Below, one piece after another: positions 1 to 7,240 of a DNA stretch of 64,000 nucleotides (position 1 is the first letter of the stretch; each line of letters starts with the position of its first letter). A program made the translations under genes and the position numbers. This stretch comes from Tolypothrix bouteillei VB521301 (GTDB lineage: Bacteria; Cyanobacteriota; Cyanobacteriia; Cyanobacteriales; Nostocaceae): the NCBI RefSeq assembly GCF_000760695.4, contig NZ_JHEG04000001.1:3630452-3694451 (forward strand), in the 5' to 3' direction. The notes below the pieces were generated by a model. That model was not told the origin of the DNA and ran no database searches. It worked only from the letters and a program-made list of their open reading frames with translations.

Positions 1-90
1 CGCGAGCTACAGGCTGTATTGGTAAATTTCGAAACACCAGTACCGTTGTGATAACTCCCTTAGGGCTTACACATAGCCCCCCTATTTAAG

Positions 91-173
91 CTACATTGGT
101 GTACAGATCTCTAGAAAAGACATGAAACATTCTAAAAAAGGAGAAATGGAATTAAGTTCCCCCTTTTTTAAGG
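91..173. repeat. Truncated copy of a MITE-like dispersed repeat
   Basis: It begins with ctacattggtgtaca and continues through a gatctctagaaaaga segment to a pyrimidine tract (ttccccc). It is directly followed by a fuller copy at 174-320, and a third copy lies at 48438-48540. The terminal inverted repeat partner is missing here, so this copy looks truncated on its right side. No coding capacity. Confidence 0.6.
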
Positions 174-320
174 CTACGGTAGTGTACAGATCTCTAGAAA
201 AGAGATTAAACATCGTGAAAAGGCAGAATTGAAATTAAGTTCCCCCCTTTTTTAAGGGGGGTTAGGGGGGATCGAAACCGCTTTTAATGCACTATATAAG
301 ACTTGTGTACACCACCGTAG
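174..320. repeat. MITE-like repeat with terminal inverted repeats
   Basis: The left end ctacggtagtgtaca (174-188) is the reverse complement of the right end tgtacaccaccgtag (306-320) at 14 of 15 positions, giving a roughly 147-bp element without an ORF. Inside is the C-tract/G-tract hairpin (ccccccttttttaagggggg) common in cyanobacterial spacers. It shares sequence with 91-173 and 48438-48540. Mobility by a transposase in trans is an inference. Confidence 0.6.
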
Positions 321-774
321 AGTTAAGGGGATATGGGGGGATCTGCAACGTTTGAAATCCTCAAAATACCGTTTGAAGTTGCGTAAGCCCTCTCCCTTTT
401 AAAAATTTCCAAATTAAAAAATATCCCAAAATTTCTTGTGGTGCGGGCGTCCTCGTCCGCCCTTTATTTAATAGTGTCCCCACCCTTTCAGTACTTACGC
501 AAAATTACTTGTAAATTTTAAAAAATAATTTTATAGAAAGAGTCATAGGCTGAATACAAAGGTCTATATAGGCATTTTATTTGAATAGTAAACTTCTGGA
601 ATACGATAGGGCGTATAATCATTAACATCAGTGTATAAAGTAACATCAATTTCAATTGCCAAAAGTAATTATTAATTACTTAGGAGCATCCCACGGGTAG
701 CGGTTGCAACCCGTCATGCATGGAAGAAACACTTTTTCCCCACTCCCTACTCCCTAATTAATAGGGTGACTGCC
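321..774. other. Non-coding spacer
   Basis: No convincing ORF, tRNA or clear promoter was found. The stretch is AT-rich with short C/G tracts. It forms the upstream region of the first unknown-family gene. Confidence 0.5.
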
Positions 775-1938
775 ATGACATCTTCTGAATCAAACAGTAT
801 ACGTTTAGACATTCATAACCCAATACGAATATTTTTTCCTAACAAGGTTGCTTATCCCATCCCACACAATGAGGTAGGGACAAATACGCCAATTCTATTG
901 AGGATAAGTATCTTTAACAAGACTTCAAATCGCTTTCGCTTGCATCTTTTGCAACCGATTCTTCCAGAGCTATTGACACGAGATGGACAAATCATACAAA
1001 GACGTTTAGTGACGGATGAGGGTTTTACGAATAATCAGCAAAATATTTCACTTGAGCAACATCAGAGTCGGGAAGCCGTTTTTTTTCAAATTTCACCTAA
1101 TTGCAGTTGCGGATTTGATTTGCCTGCTAAGTTTTTTTGGCACAACAATATTCTCCAGCTAAAAATTCCTACTATTCCAATGTTCTCACCTAATTCTTTT
1201 TACCCCACATCCTTCTGGTGTTTTGATAGGCTGGAAGCAAAGAATTATCAACTTCGGTTTATTTTAAATACCTCTAATGAAAATAAATGGTCTGATGAAT
1301 CTAATATCGAACGAGCGAGAACTGTAGGGGAAATCAGTTCAGAAATGCTCGCAACCCCTTGGCTAAATCTTCGTTTAGTTCAACCCTTATCCACTGATAG
1401 TCGCGCAATCGAAGTTGATGGAGTCCAATTCAAAATAGAGATGCCTGAATCAGTTTTAACTATACCAAATAGACAAACCGGAGCTAAAACTGATGTCAAG
1501 CTAGGTATTCAAGTTATCAACAATACTTCCAACTCACTTCGTTTTTATCAACTAGGTTCTATAAATATGTATCTAATAGATGATAATGAAAGAGCCTTAC
1601 AAACTCTTCCTGAAAAAATAAGCGCTGGAAAGCCAAAACTCCTAACTAATTATTCGGTTCAATCGGGAAAAAGTGCATTTTTTAGTTTAAATGGAGAAAT
1701 TTCATGGAGGGACAAAAATGTTCTTCAAATAGCATTTCCAAGGAAAAGTCGCCAACAATTTACTGGAAACGATTCTTACTATCATTTCGGCGAACTCACA
1801 GCCAACCAATCCTATCAGCTTCAAGTTACATATAAAGTTGCTGAAAGTGCAACTCATTTAGAGGAAAAAATCTTAGAAAAAGTGTGGACGGGTTGGGTAA
1901 CTCTACCTTCTGTCAACTTTACTCTTGTCGAACCATAA
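775..1938 (+). CDS. Unrecognised two-domain protein (paralogue A)
   Basis: I do not recognise this 387-residue protein. It has no signal peptide or membrane segment. It consists of two related halves. The first (about residues 10-205) contains PILLRISIFNKTSNRFRLH, LPELLTRDGQIIQ and FWCFDRLEAKNYQLRF. The second (about 220-387) contains VKLGIQVINNTSNSLRFYQ and ends WTGWVTLPSVNFTLVEP. The pattern of short alternating hydrophobic strands with a recurring N-x-TSNxxRF motif suggests a duplicated beta-sandwich, which is inference. The start is set at the ATG of MTSSESNS rather than the GTG 9 bp upstream because the neighbouring paralogue also starts MTSS. It is followed 134 bp later by that paralogue on the same strand. 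Function unknown. Confidence 0.75.
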   Translation: MTSSESNSIRLDIHNPIRIFFPNKVAYPIPHNEVGTNTPILLRISIFNKTSNRFRLHLLQPILPELLTRDGQIIQRRLVTDEGFTNNQQNISLEQHQSREAVFFQISPNCSCGFDLPAKFFWHNNILQLKIPTIPMFSPNSFYPTSFWCFDRLEAKNYQLRFILNTSNENKWSDESNIERARTVGEISSEMLATPWLNLRLVQPLSTDSRAIEVDGVQFKIEMPESVLTIPNRQTGAKTDVKLGIQVINNTSNSLRFYQLGSINMYLIDDNERALQTLPEKISAGKPKLLTNYSVQSGKSAFFSLNGEISWRDKNVLQIAFPRKSRQQFTGNDSYYHFGELTANQSYQLQVTYKVAESATHLEEKILEKVWTGWVTLPSVNFTLVEP

Positions 1939-2072
1939 AATGAAAATAAAAAGGGTGCGATGCTCCCGGAGGGAGCCGCCCAAGGGGCGATCGCTAAACT
2001 TTCAGTACTAGTTTGGTATTGAGAGGATTGACTGCGCCCGAACAACATACAGCAATTAACAGGGTTACTGAT

Positions 2073-3332
2073 ATGACATCTTCTGATGAACTGAGCGATA
2101 CACATATAGAAATCGCTAGCTCCTCCCTAAGAATTTTGTCTGGCATGGTCTATTCCATTCCAAAGAAGCAACTTGGGGTCTATACTCCCATCAAATTGCG
2201 CGTGAATATCGTCCACAAAACCTCAAATTCCCTTTATCTTAACCCCGAGCAACCCCTTATTCCAGAGCTTTTGACATCGGATGGACAAATAATACAAGGA
2301 CGTTTAGTGACTGAGGAACTTATTACTAATACTCAGCCAAATAACCTGACAGAAGGCGATCAAACGAAAAAACTTGAAAACTGTAAAATCAGAGTTGAAG
2401 GACGGCGAAGTTTTTATCTAACTGCAAGGCTGTTTTGGCGTGATAGCTCCCTACAGCTAGCAATTCCTAGTTCTCCTAATTCCGGATTGATTAATTCGGT
2501 TGACTCGAATTATTTTTGGTGTTTTGACCGACTTGAAGCAAAAATATATCAGCTTCGATTTGTTTTAAATACCGCTCGTGAGACTACACCTGTTTTAGAA
2601 TCTAAAATCGAACAAGAAGAAACTGTATGGGGAGATTGTTCGGAAATATTATCAACACCTTGGCTAAATCTTCATCTAGTTCAACCATTAGTCACTGACG
2701 AGCACACAATAGAAGTGGATGGCGTCACATTTAAAATAGAGATGCCAAATTCTATTTTTAGAATCTCTAAATCAGAAACGCGTGTAAAGCTGGGCATTCA
2801 TATTACGAATAATACGTCAATGACTCTTCGCTTTTATCAAAAAGCTTCAATAGAAGCCATTTTAATAGGTGACGACGGTAAAGAAATAAATTCTCAAAGC
2901 GATCCACCAGGAAGAGGGAGAAGTAAGGAACCAGAATATTACTCAGTTAAACCAGGAAAAAGTGTATTTTTGAATTTAGAGTCAATGCTTCTTTGGAGTT
3001 ATAAAGAAGACCCAAGCACAAACATACAAGAAACATGGTATTTTGACAAAAGCTTGACTCTCAGACGACGGTCTTCCGAGCATCAACATGGTTTCCAATT
3101 AAAACCTAAAGTTCAAATTCAACTTGCTGTTCCTAATAAAACTCGCCACCGCTTTAATGAAGGTAATGGCTTTGATTATTTTTCCGATCTCAAAGTGGGT
3201 GCATCATATCAACTTCAAGTCATATACTGCGTTTCCGATGGCGCAAGAAACTTAGAGTCACGGGTATTAGAAAAAATTTGGACTGGGTGGATAGCTATGC
3301 CCTTTGTAGAATTCCATCTTGTCAAACTATAA
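2073..3332 (+). CDS. Unrecognised two-domain protein (paralogue B)
   Basis: A 419-residue paralogue of the preceding gene. Matching landmarks in order are TPIKLRVNIVHKTSNSLYL, LIPELLTSDGQIIQGRLVTE, FWCFDRLEAKIYQLRFVLN, STPWLNLHLVQPL, VKLGIHITNNTSMTLRFYQ and the C-terminus WTGWIAMPFVEFHLVKL. The second half carries an insertion of about 40 residues (around 310-350) absent from paralogue A. An in-frame upstream start at 2013 exists, but the ATG at 2073 gives MTSSDELS, matching paralogue A. Its last 63 bp plus the following spacer and the start of the next paralogue are repeated at 23451-23627. No targeting signal or catalytic motif is visible. Function unknown. Confidence 0.75.
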   Translation: MTSSDELSDTHIEIASSSLRILSGMVYSIPKKQLGVYTPIKLRVNIVHKTSNSLYLNPEQPLIPELLTSDGQIIQGRLVTEELITNTQPNNLTEGDQTKKLENCKIRVEGRRSFYLTARLFWRDSSLQLAIPSSPNSGLINSVDSNYFWCFDRLEAKIYQLRFVLNTARETTPVLESKIEQEETVWGDCSEILSTPWLNLHLVQPLVTDEHTIEVDGVTFKIEMPNSIFRISKSETRVKLGIHITNNTSMTLRFYQKASIEAILIGDDGKEINSQSDPPGRGRSKEPEYYSVKPGKSVFLNLESMLLWSYKEDPSTNIQETWYFDKSLTLRRRSSEHQHGFQLKPKVQIQLAVPNKTRHRFNEGNGFDYFSDLKVGASYQLQVIYCVSDGARNLESRVLEKIWTGWIAMPFVEFHLVKL

Positions 3333-3446
3333 AGTGACCTAGTTGGTGTACTCACAAACTGGAAATCTGCTGAAATTGACAACGCATAAAATGACTGTTA
3401 AAAGAAAAGATAGCCAATATGTCTGGAAAATCAAAGAAAAAGAAAA
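3270..3446 (+). repeat. 177-bp duplicated segment, copy 1
   Basis: This stretch covers the last 21 codons of paralogue B, the spacer and the first 9 codons of paralogue C. It aligns without gaps to 23451-23627 with about four substitutions, one of which changes the ATG of paralogue C to ATA in the other copy. Confidence 0.85.
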
Positions 3447-3601
3447 GCAAAGCCCCTAAAGCAAATGGGAGAGGGATGGAAATTTGGGAGCCAGAGCTAA
3501 TAGTACTATCTATTCCAGAAAACAGAGCAAGTGCTTTTGCACCTTTGTGGCTTCGCGTTTGCATGACTCGTAACTGTAGTAATTCATCTGTTAGCCGATA
3601 G
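3419..3601 (+). pseudogene. Truncated third paralogue (C) of the two-domain family
   Basis: The ATG-initiated 60-residue frame starts MSGKSKKKKSKAPKANG (basic, Lys-rich). It then runs IWEPELIVLSIPENRASAF and APLWLRVCMTRNCSNSSV, which aligns with the first domain of paralogues A and B (IPKKQLGVYTPIKLRVNIV). It stops there, whereas the paralogues continue for more than 300 residues. The truncation falls at the point where an IS110-type transposase relic begins, so insertion of that element is the likely cause. A decayed copy lies at 23600-23767. Confidence 0.6.
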
Positions 3602-3698
3602 CGCTGCTGCACGGAAACTGCTGCATATTGCTTGGGCTGTGGTCAAAAAGAGACACCCGTTTGACCAAAACTATGTACTCAAACAGCAAACCACTTGA
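3600..3698 (+). pseudogene. IS110-type transposase C-terminal relic
   Basis: A 32-codon frame reads RKLLHIAWAVVKKRHPFD then QNY and ends in TGA. This resembles the C-terminus of IS110-family transposases (KLLHIAwavl...PFDpnY). No upstream DEDD or Tnp20 region remains. It abuts the truncated paralogue C. Identification rests on one short motif seen by eye. Confidence 0.5.
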
Positions 3699-4018
3699 CA
3701 GTTGCCTACGGTATCTTCCCTAGCATTACGCCAAGATACAAGCGAAAACTAACTTAACACCAGTCTCATTCTTTAGTTAGAGGTTAGGTTTAATTGAAAG
3801 CTTTAAGGTTCAGGTGTTGATTTGTAGTAGTTAATTTTTTTAGTAGTTTATAAGGCTGATACGAAGGGTAAATTTTTTCAAGAGACTTCTATATGCCTTT
3901 CGCTAATAAGCTTTTATCCTACACTGTCGTCCGCTCCTAGTATTAGAGTTTGGCCAAATTTGTTTGTCCAAACTGCAATAAACAAAGCACCATACAGCAA
4001 GCACGGCAGACAATAGAC
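3699..4018. other. Non-coding spacer
   Basis: No gene seen. The right part (about 3993-4018) resembles the sequence just upstream of the SRPBCC relic at 21863, so leader and gene were duplicated together. An in-frame TTG at 3950 would add 23 residues to the SRPBCC relic, but these have no counterpart in the intact copy. Confidence 0.45.
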
Positions 4019-4498
4019 ATGAGCCAACCAATTAAAGTTGAAAAGACGGTAACGATTAACAAACCAGCAGAGGAACTCTACCGCTTTTGGCATAACTTTG
4101 GGAACTGGCCGCGCTTCATGAAGCATCTCAAAGACGTAAAAGTACACAATAATAAGCGCTCGCACTGGACGACCAGTGGGGTGTTAGGTGGAAGTGTTGA
4201 ATGGGATGCAGATATCATTGAAGATCGGGAAAACGAATTGATTGCTTGGGCTTCGGTTGAAGGTGCAGATGTTGATAACTCTGCTTCTGTCCGCTTCCAG
4301 CCAGCACCCGCCAATCGCAGTACAGAGGTAAAGGTCGTCACGGAATATAACCCGTCTGGTGGTGCAATTGCATCTGTGTTTGCCAAACTCTTCGGCGAAG
4401 AACCAGAACAGTAGATTGGAGATGATTTACGCCGCTTCAAAATGCTGATGGAAGCAGGCGAGATTGCAACAACAGAAGGTCAACCAAAGGGAGGTTAA
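4019..4498 (+). pseudogene. SRPBCC (polyketide cyclase/dehydrase-like) gene interrupted by a TAG
   Basis: The product begins MSQPIKVEKTVTINKPAEEL and closely parallels the intact SRPBCC protein at 17477-17959. That includes YRFWHN, SVEWDADIIEDRENELIAW and VKVVTEYNPSGG. A TAG at 4412-4414 replaces a Gln codon (QQIGDDL in the intact copy). The frame continues after it with [19 protein letters not shown] to a TAA at 4496. The break removes only the last 27 residues, so a shortened protein could still be made. The next gene, a dehydrogenase start, follows 5 bp later as in the intact cassette but is itself truncated, so the whole cassette appears to be decaying. Confidence 0.75.
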
Positions 4499-4503
4499 AG
4501 ATT

Positions 4504-4758
4504 ATGAAAGCAGTTTGCTGGCACAGCGCTAACGATGTACAAGTTGATACAGTACCCGAGCCAAAAATCATCAAACCGCGTGATGCGATTGTGAAAATCA
4601 CGTCAACGGCGATTTGCGGTTCTGATTTACATCTTTATGACGGTTACATCCCCACAATGGAAAAAGGAGACATCCTGGGTCATGAATTTATGGGTGAAGT
4701 CGTTGAATTGGGCAGTGCCGTCAAAAATATCAAGATAGGCGATCGCGTAGTTGGGTGA
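4504..4758 (+). pseudogene. Truncated zinc alcohol dehydrogenase
   Basis: Eighty-four codons match the N-terminus of the full-length dehydrogenases at 17967 and 19174: [23 protein letters not shown] (zinc Cys and His region), [13 protein letters not shown] and GDRVVG. A TGA then follows. The structural-zinc loop, Rossmann fold and C-terminal catalytic part (about 300 residues) are missing and I find no continuation downstream. Order and 5-bp spacing behind the SRPBCC gene mirror the intact cassette, so this is a partial copy or deletion remnant. Confidence 0.8.
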
Positions 4759-4789
4759 CCGCCGAGATACGGATACTGTTGGCGAAATA

Positions 4790-4939
4790 TTACTTAACAT
4801 TTGAAGAGAAACCCAAACGATGTATTACATGGAAAGGAGGCATGGGCTTTACCATTTTGTCTTCTGTGATGGTTTTTGCTCCACCATGAACAATAATAGT
4901 CGGGATCGTAGAATTTCCTTTAGTTAGTATGAATTTTGC
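4790..4939 (-). pseudogene. Possible N-terminal relic of isoaspartyl peptidase/L-asparaginase
   Basis: On the minus strand an open frame reads LTKGNSTIPTIIVHGGAKTI followed by TEDK. It resembles the N-terminal beta-strand of Ntn-type isoaspartyl peptidases (IIVHGGAgtI). It diverges after about 25 residues and stops at 4790. The catalytic Thr region is absent. Recognition rests on one short motif, so this is tentative. Confidence 0.35.
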
Positions 4940-5352
4940 GGAACTGCGCTTGCCTCAACGGGTTTAGTTGCTCTCTGGCGATAGGTTCCATCAACATTTA
5001 CCATACCAACAAACCAAGCTGCCATCGTGGAGATCGCCTCTTACAGAATTTTAGCAACATATAACTGGGGAGGTGCTGCGCCATACGAATTGCTCCTTCA
5101 GGACAGCTAGCTAGGTGCCGTCTGCTCTGGTGCCTTTGTTCAACTCAATTTTTGTCAGTCCCTAAAGAAGTTCTCAGGATTGAAGTTGAGCATTTTAGAA
5201 AGACTAAAAAGATAAAATTTGTCCAATTATGTCTGCAAAATTTAGCTGTAAAACTTGAATCTCCAGATGGAATCGGAAAATATAAGAGAAGAACTTGGCG
5301 ATTAAAGTTTAATCCTACCCCATACCGTTTCACTATATTAAGGAGGCGACCA
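4940..5352. other. Spacer before the first precursor-like gene
   Basis: No recognisable gene. An open frame runs in from 5152 into the peptide gene at 5353, but its basic, unpatterned N-terminal part looks non-coding. A strong Shine-Dalgarno (aaggaggcgacca) sits just before the ATG at 5353. Confidence 0.5.
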
Positions 5353-5586
5353 ATGGCTAGCATCACAATTTCCCACCTGCATCCTATTGATAACGAACGG
5401 CTTTTCGATGAACTAACTGCTAGGGAAATGAGGACTGTAGTTGGTGGAGCGTTAGTCTTTAAACTAAACAACGTTAGTCCCAAACAACTAGAAATATTGA
5501 AGTTGTTTTCTGTTTTTAACAATCCGGATAGAGACCCGATAACTATTACTTTGAATACTTTGGATCATCCTGGGAATTCTTATTAA
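5353..5586 (+). CDS. Double-glycine leader peptide (putative RiPP precursor 1)
   Basis: A 77-residue peptide starting at the ATG behind an excellent Shine-Dalgarno (aaggagg, about 8 nt spacing). The leader, residues 1-32, reads MASITISHLHPIDNERLFDE then LTAREMRTVVGG, ending in Gly31-Gly32. It has the acidic or hydrophobic helix and ELTxxEMxxVxGG pattern of leaders cut by C39 peptidases. The 45-residue downstream region is moderately hydrophobic, contains Ser and Thr but no Cys, and ends DHPGNSY. Its opening MASITISHL parallels MANIKVSDM of the peptides at 6024 and 6438, which supports a shared recognition sequence. It lies 437 bp upstream of them. It could instead be a bacteriocin exported unmodified. 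Confidence 0.65.
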   Translation: MASITISHLHPIDNERLFDELTAREMRTVVGGALVFKLNNVSPKQLEILKLFSVFNNPDRDPITITLNTLDHPGNSY

Positions 5587-6023
5587 TTTTTTAGGTCTCA
5601 TAACTTGGCAATGACATAGTCAACAAATTTATCATCTACTGTACCTACAACTAACGTGAATTAGCTGTAGGTATAATTTATTTAAAATATTTTTTTAATA
5701 GACTATTTGCAAAACTTTTTTGATGTCTCAGACTGGAAGTTTGAGGCTAGTTACCCTTTTGGGGAATTCAAAATATGCCCACCGCACGTTACGCGAAAAT
5801 GAATCTCTTAAAATTCAGTCCCCTTGACTCTCGGAGATGGGGGTATTTAAAGCTAACTATTTTGAAAAAGACATAATTTGTCTATATATGTCGATTCCAT
5901 CAGAGCGATCGCCTTGAATTTTCAAAATTTCTATTTAACAATGGCAATTATAAGGTTAAGCAATCAAAGCTTAATTCTCACACAAAGACTACTTAACTTC
6001 CGCTATTTTTTAGGAGAAAAACA
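5587..6023. promoter_or_regulatory. 437-bp leader region of the precursor/modification genes
   Basis: No ORF is supported here. The AT-rich spacer precedes the duplicated precursor genes and most likely holds their promoter and 5' UTR, but I see no convincing -10/-35 pair. The Shine-Dalgarno taggag lies close to the ATG at 6024. Confidence 0.35.
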
Positions 6024-6353
6024 ATGGCGAACATTAAAGTTTCTGACATGAATCTTGCTGGTTCTGAACTGTTCATGGACTCCGAAAGCTTTCTCAACGA
6101 CCTAACCGACATGGATGTAACATCCGTTCAAGGTGGTGAAGGCTACGGATTAGGTGAATTTTACGGCTTGAATTACAAGGTTCTTGAGGCTGGACTGGTA
6201 GGATTGGGAATTACTAACGTTGTCTCCTTAGTCAAGTCATTTAGCGCCAACGGTTTAGGTGGCATTGGTACTGGTGCTACTACTGGTGCTACTACTGCTG
6301 CTGGTACTGGTGCTACTACTGCTGGTGCTAGTACTCTGCAGCTGACTATCTAG
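6024..6353 (+). CDS. Double-glycine precursor peptide 2, Thr-rich tail
   Basis: A 109-residue peptide. The leader (1-38) is MANIKVSDMNLAGSELF, MDSESFLNDLTDMDV and TSVQGG, with Gly37-Gly38 as the predicted C39 cleavage site. The 71-residue core begins EGYGLGEFYGLNYKVLEAG. It then has a hydrophobic, probably helical stretch (VGLGITNVVSLVKSF) and a Gly-rich hinge. A C-terminal tail of about 29 residues is built from repeated Gly-Ala-Thr-Thr units (GATTGATTAAGTGATTAGAS). The tail supplies many Thr as possible dehydration sites. There is no Cys anywhere. It is followed by a near-identical second copy with a different tail, and further down by the kinase and HopA1 genes that would modify it. Shine-Dalgarno taggag precedes the ATG. 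Confidence 0.8.
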   Translation: MANIKVSDMNLAGSELFMDSESFLNDLTDMDVTSVQGGEGYGLGEFYGLNYKVLEAGLVGLGITNVVSLVKSFSANGLGGIGTGATTGATTAAGTGATTAGASTLQLTI

Positions 6354-6437
6354 TCATTTGTATTTGGTTGTGCGGGCAGAACGCAACAATCAAAAGCTCG
6401 AGCGTGTTTAATTTACCAACTAATAGGAGAAAAAACA

Positions 6438-6701
6438 ATGGCGAACATTAAAGTTTCTGACATGAATCTTGCTGGTTCTGAACTGTTCATGGATTCCGAA
6501 AGCTTTCTCAACGACCTAACCGACATGGATGTAACATCCGTTCAAGGTGGTGAAGGCTACGGATTAGGTGAATTTTACGGCTTGAATTACAAGGTTCTTG
6601 AGGCTGGACTGGTAGGATTGGGAGTTACTAACGTTGTCTCCCTAGTCAAGTCATTTAGCGCCAACGGTTTAGGTGGCATTGGTACTGGTGGCATCATATA
6701 A
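6438..6701 (+). CDS. Double-glycine precursor peptide 3, short tail
   Basis: An 87-residue peptide identical to precursor 2 through the Gly-rich hinge except one Ile to Val change. At DNA level only about three substitutions occur across roughly 250 bp, so the duplication is recent or maintained by conversion. It then ends NGLGGIGTGGII instead of the Thr-rich tail. Leader 1-38 with Gly37-Gly38, 49-residue core, no Cys. Its Shine-Dalgarno (taggagaaa) is also copied. Together with precursor 2 it gives one leader-helix module with two alternative C-termini. Confidence 0.8.
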   Translation: MANIKVSDMNLAGSELFMDSESFLNDLTDMDVTSVQGGEGYGLGEFYGLNYKVLEAGLVGLGVTNVVSLVKSFSANGLGGIGTGGII

Positions 6702-6734
6702 TGACCTTCTCTACTAATTTGTAGGTCGTTATTT

Positions 6735-6769
6735 AGCAGGATTTAGGAATGTCATCGCTTAATCCTGCT
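6735..6769 (+). promoter_or_regulatory. Hairpin A between precursors 3 and 4
   Basis: agcaggatt (6735-6743) and aatcctgct (6761-6769) form a perfect 9-bp stem with a 17-nt loop. The stem sequence is the same as that of the next hairpin, so the two can also pair alternatively. There is no T-tract after it. Confidence 0.6.
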
Positions 6770-6789
6770 GAAGCTGCAAGCTGCCAATT

Positions 6790-6825
6790 AGCAGGATTAG
6801 TGCTTTTCAAACCACTAATCCTGCT
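6790..6825 (+). promoter_or_regulatory. Hairpin B, 13-bp perfect stem before precursor 4
   Basis: agcaggattagtg (6790-6802) and cactaatcctgct (6813-6825) pair perfectly over 13 bp around a 10-nt loop. No U-run follows, so it is more likely an mRNA processing or stabilising element, or a weak attenuator, than a classical terminator. The position between abundant-precursor genes and the downstream enzymes suits a role in setting stoichiometry (inference). Confidence 0.65.
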
Positions 6826-6863
6826 CCAATTAAGCAATGATTGTTTGAGGAGTGGAGGCATAA

Positions 6864-7100
6864 ATGGCTAAAATCATAATTTCTGATTTACGTCCCGCTG
6901 ACTCTGAAGATTCCGAAAGCTTTTTGCATGAAATAACTGATATAGAATCCACGATTGTACAAGGTGGTGTGGACTACGGACTCTCTCAGTTTCTAAACTT
7001 TGGTGTTAAGACTTTAGAGTATGCATTAATCGGGTTTGCTATCTATAACATTGTGTCGCTAGTCAAGTTATTTATGACCTCTCCTCGACATCGGTTTTAG
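6864..7100 (+). CDS. Double-glycine precursor peptide 4 (diverged)
   Basis: A 78-residue peptide with the same architecture as precursors 2 and 3. The leader reads MAKIIISDLRPADSEDSESF, LHEITDIESTIVQGG, with Gly34-Gly35. A 43-residue core follows, VDYGLSQFLNFGVKTLEYAL then IGFAIYNIVSLVKLF, ending MTSPRHRF. The core keeps the YGL...F...K.LE.ALIG...NIVSLVK pattern but has a basic tail and few Ser or Thr, and no Cys. Shine-Dalgarno gaggag and ggaggc lie upstream. With fewer dehydratable residues it may be a partner peptide rather than the same product. Confidence 0.75.
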   Translation: MAKIIISDLRPADSEDSESFLHEITDIESTIVQGGVDYGLSQFLNFGVKTLEYALIGFAIYNIVSLVKLFMTSPRHRF

Positions 7101-7240
7101 TTGGTATCTCCTTTTCCCGCTTGTTTGCACTTACAAAATCAGCACTTGTTATCGCTTTAAATGTCTTGAATTTTGCGAAGATTATTCATGAACTTTTACC
7201 TAACTATACAGTCATTAAAGCTTGAAAAAGCTCTGACATC

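Noticed and set aside
91..320. Tandem repeat considered as a CRISPR or tRNA-like structure
   Set aside because: Units are about 80 and 150 bp long with terminal inverted repeats and no spacer pattern or cloverleaf.
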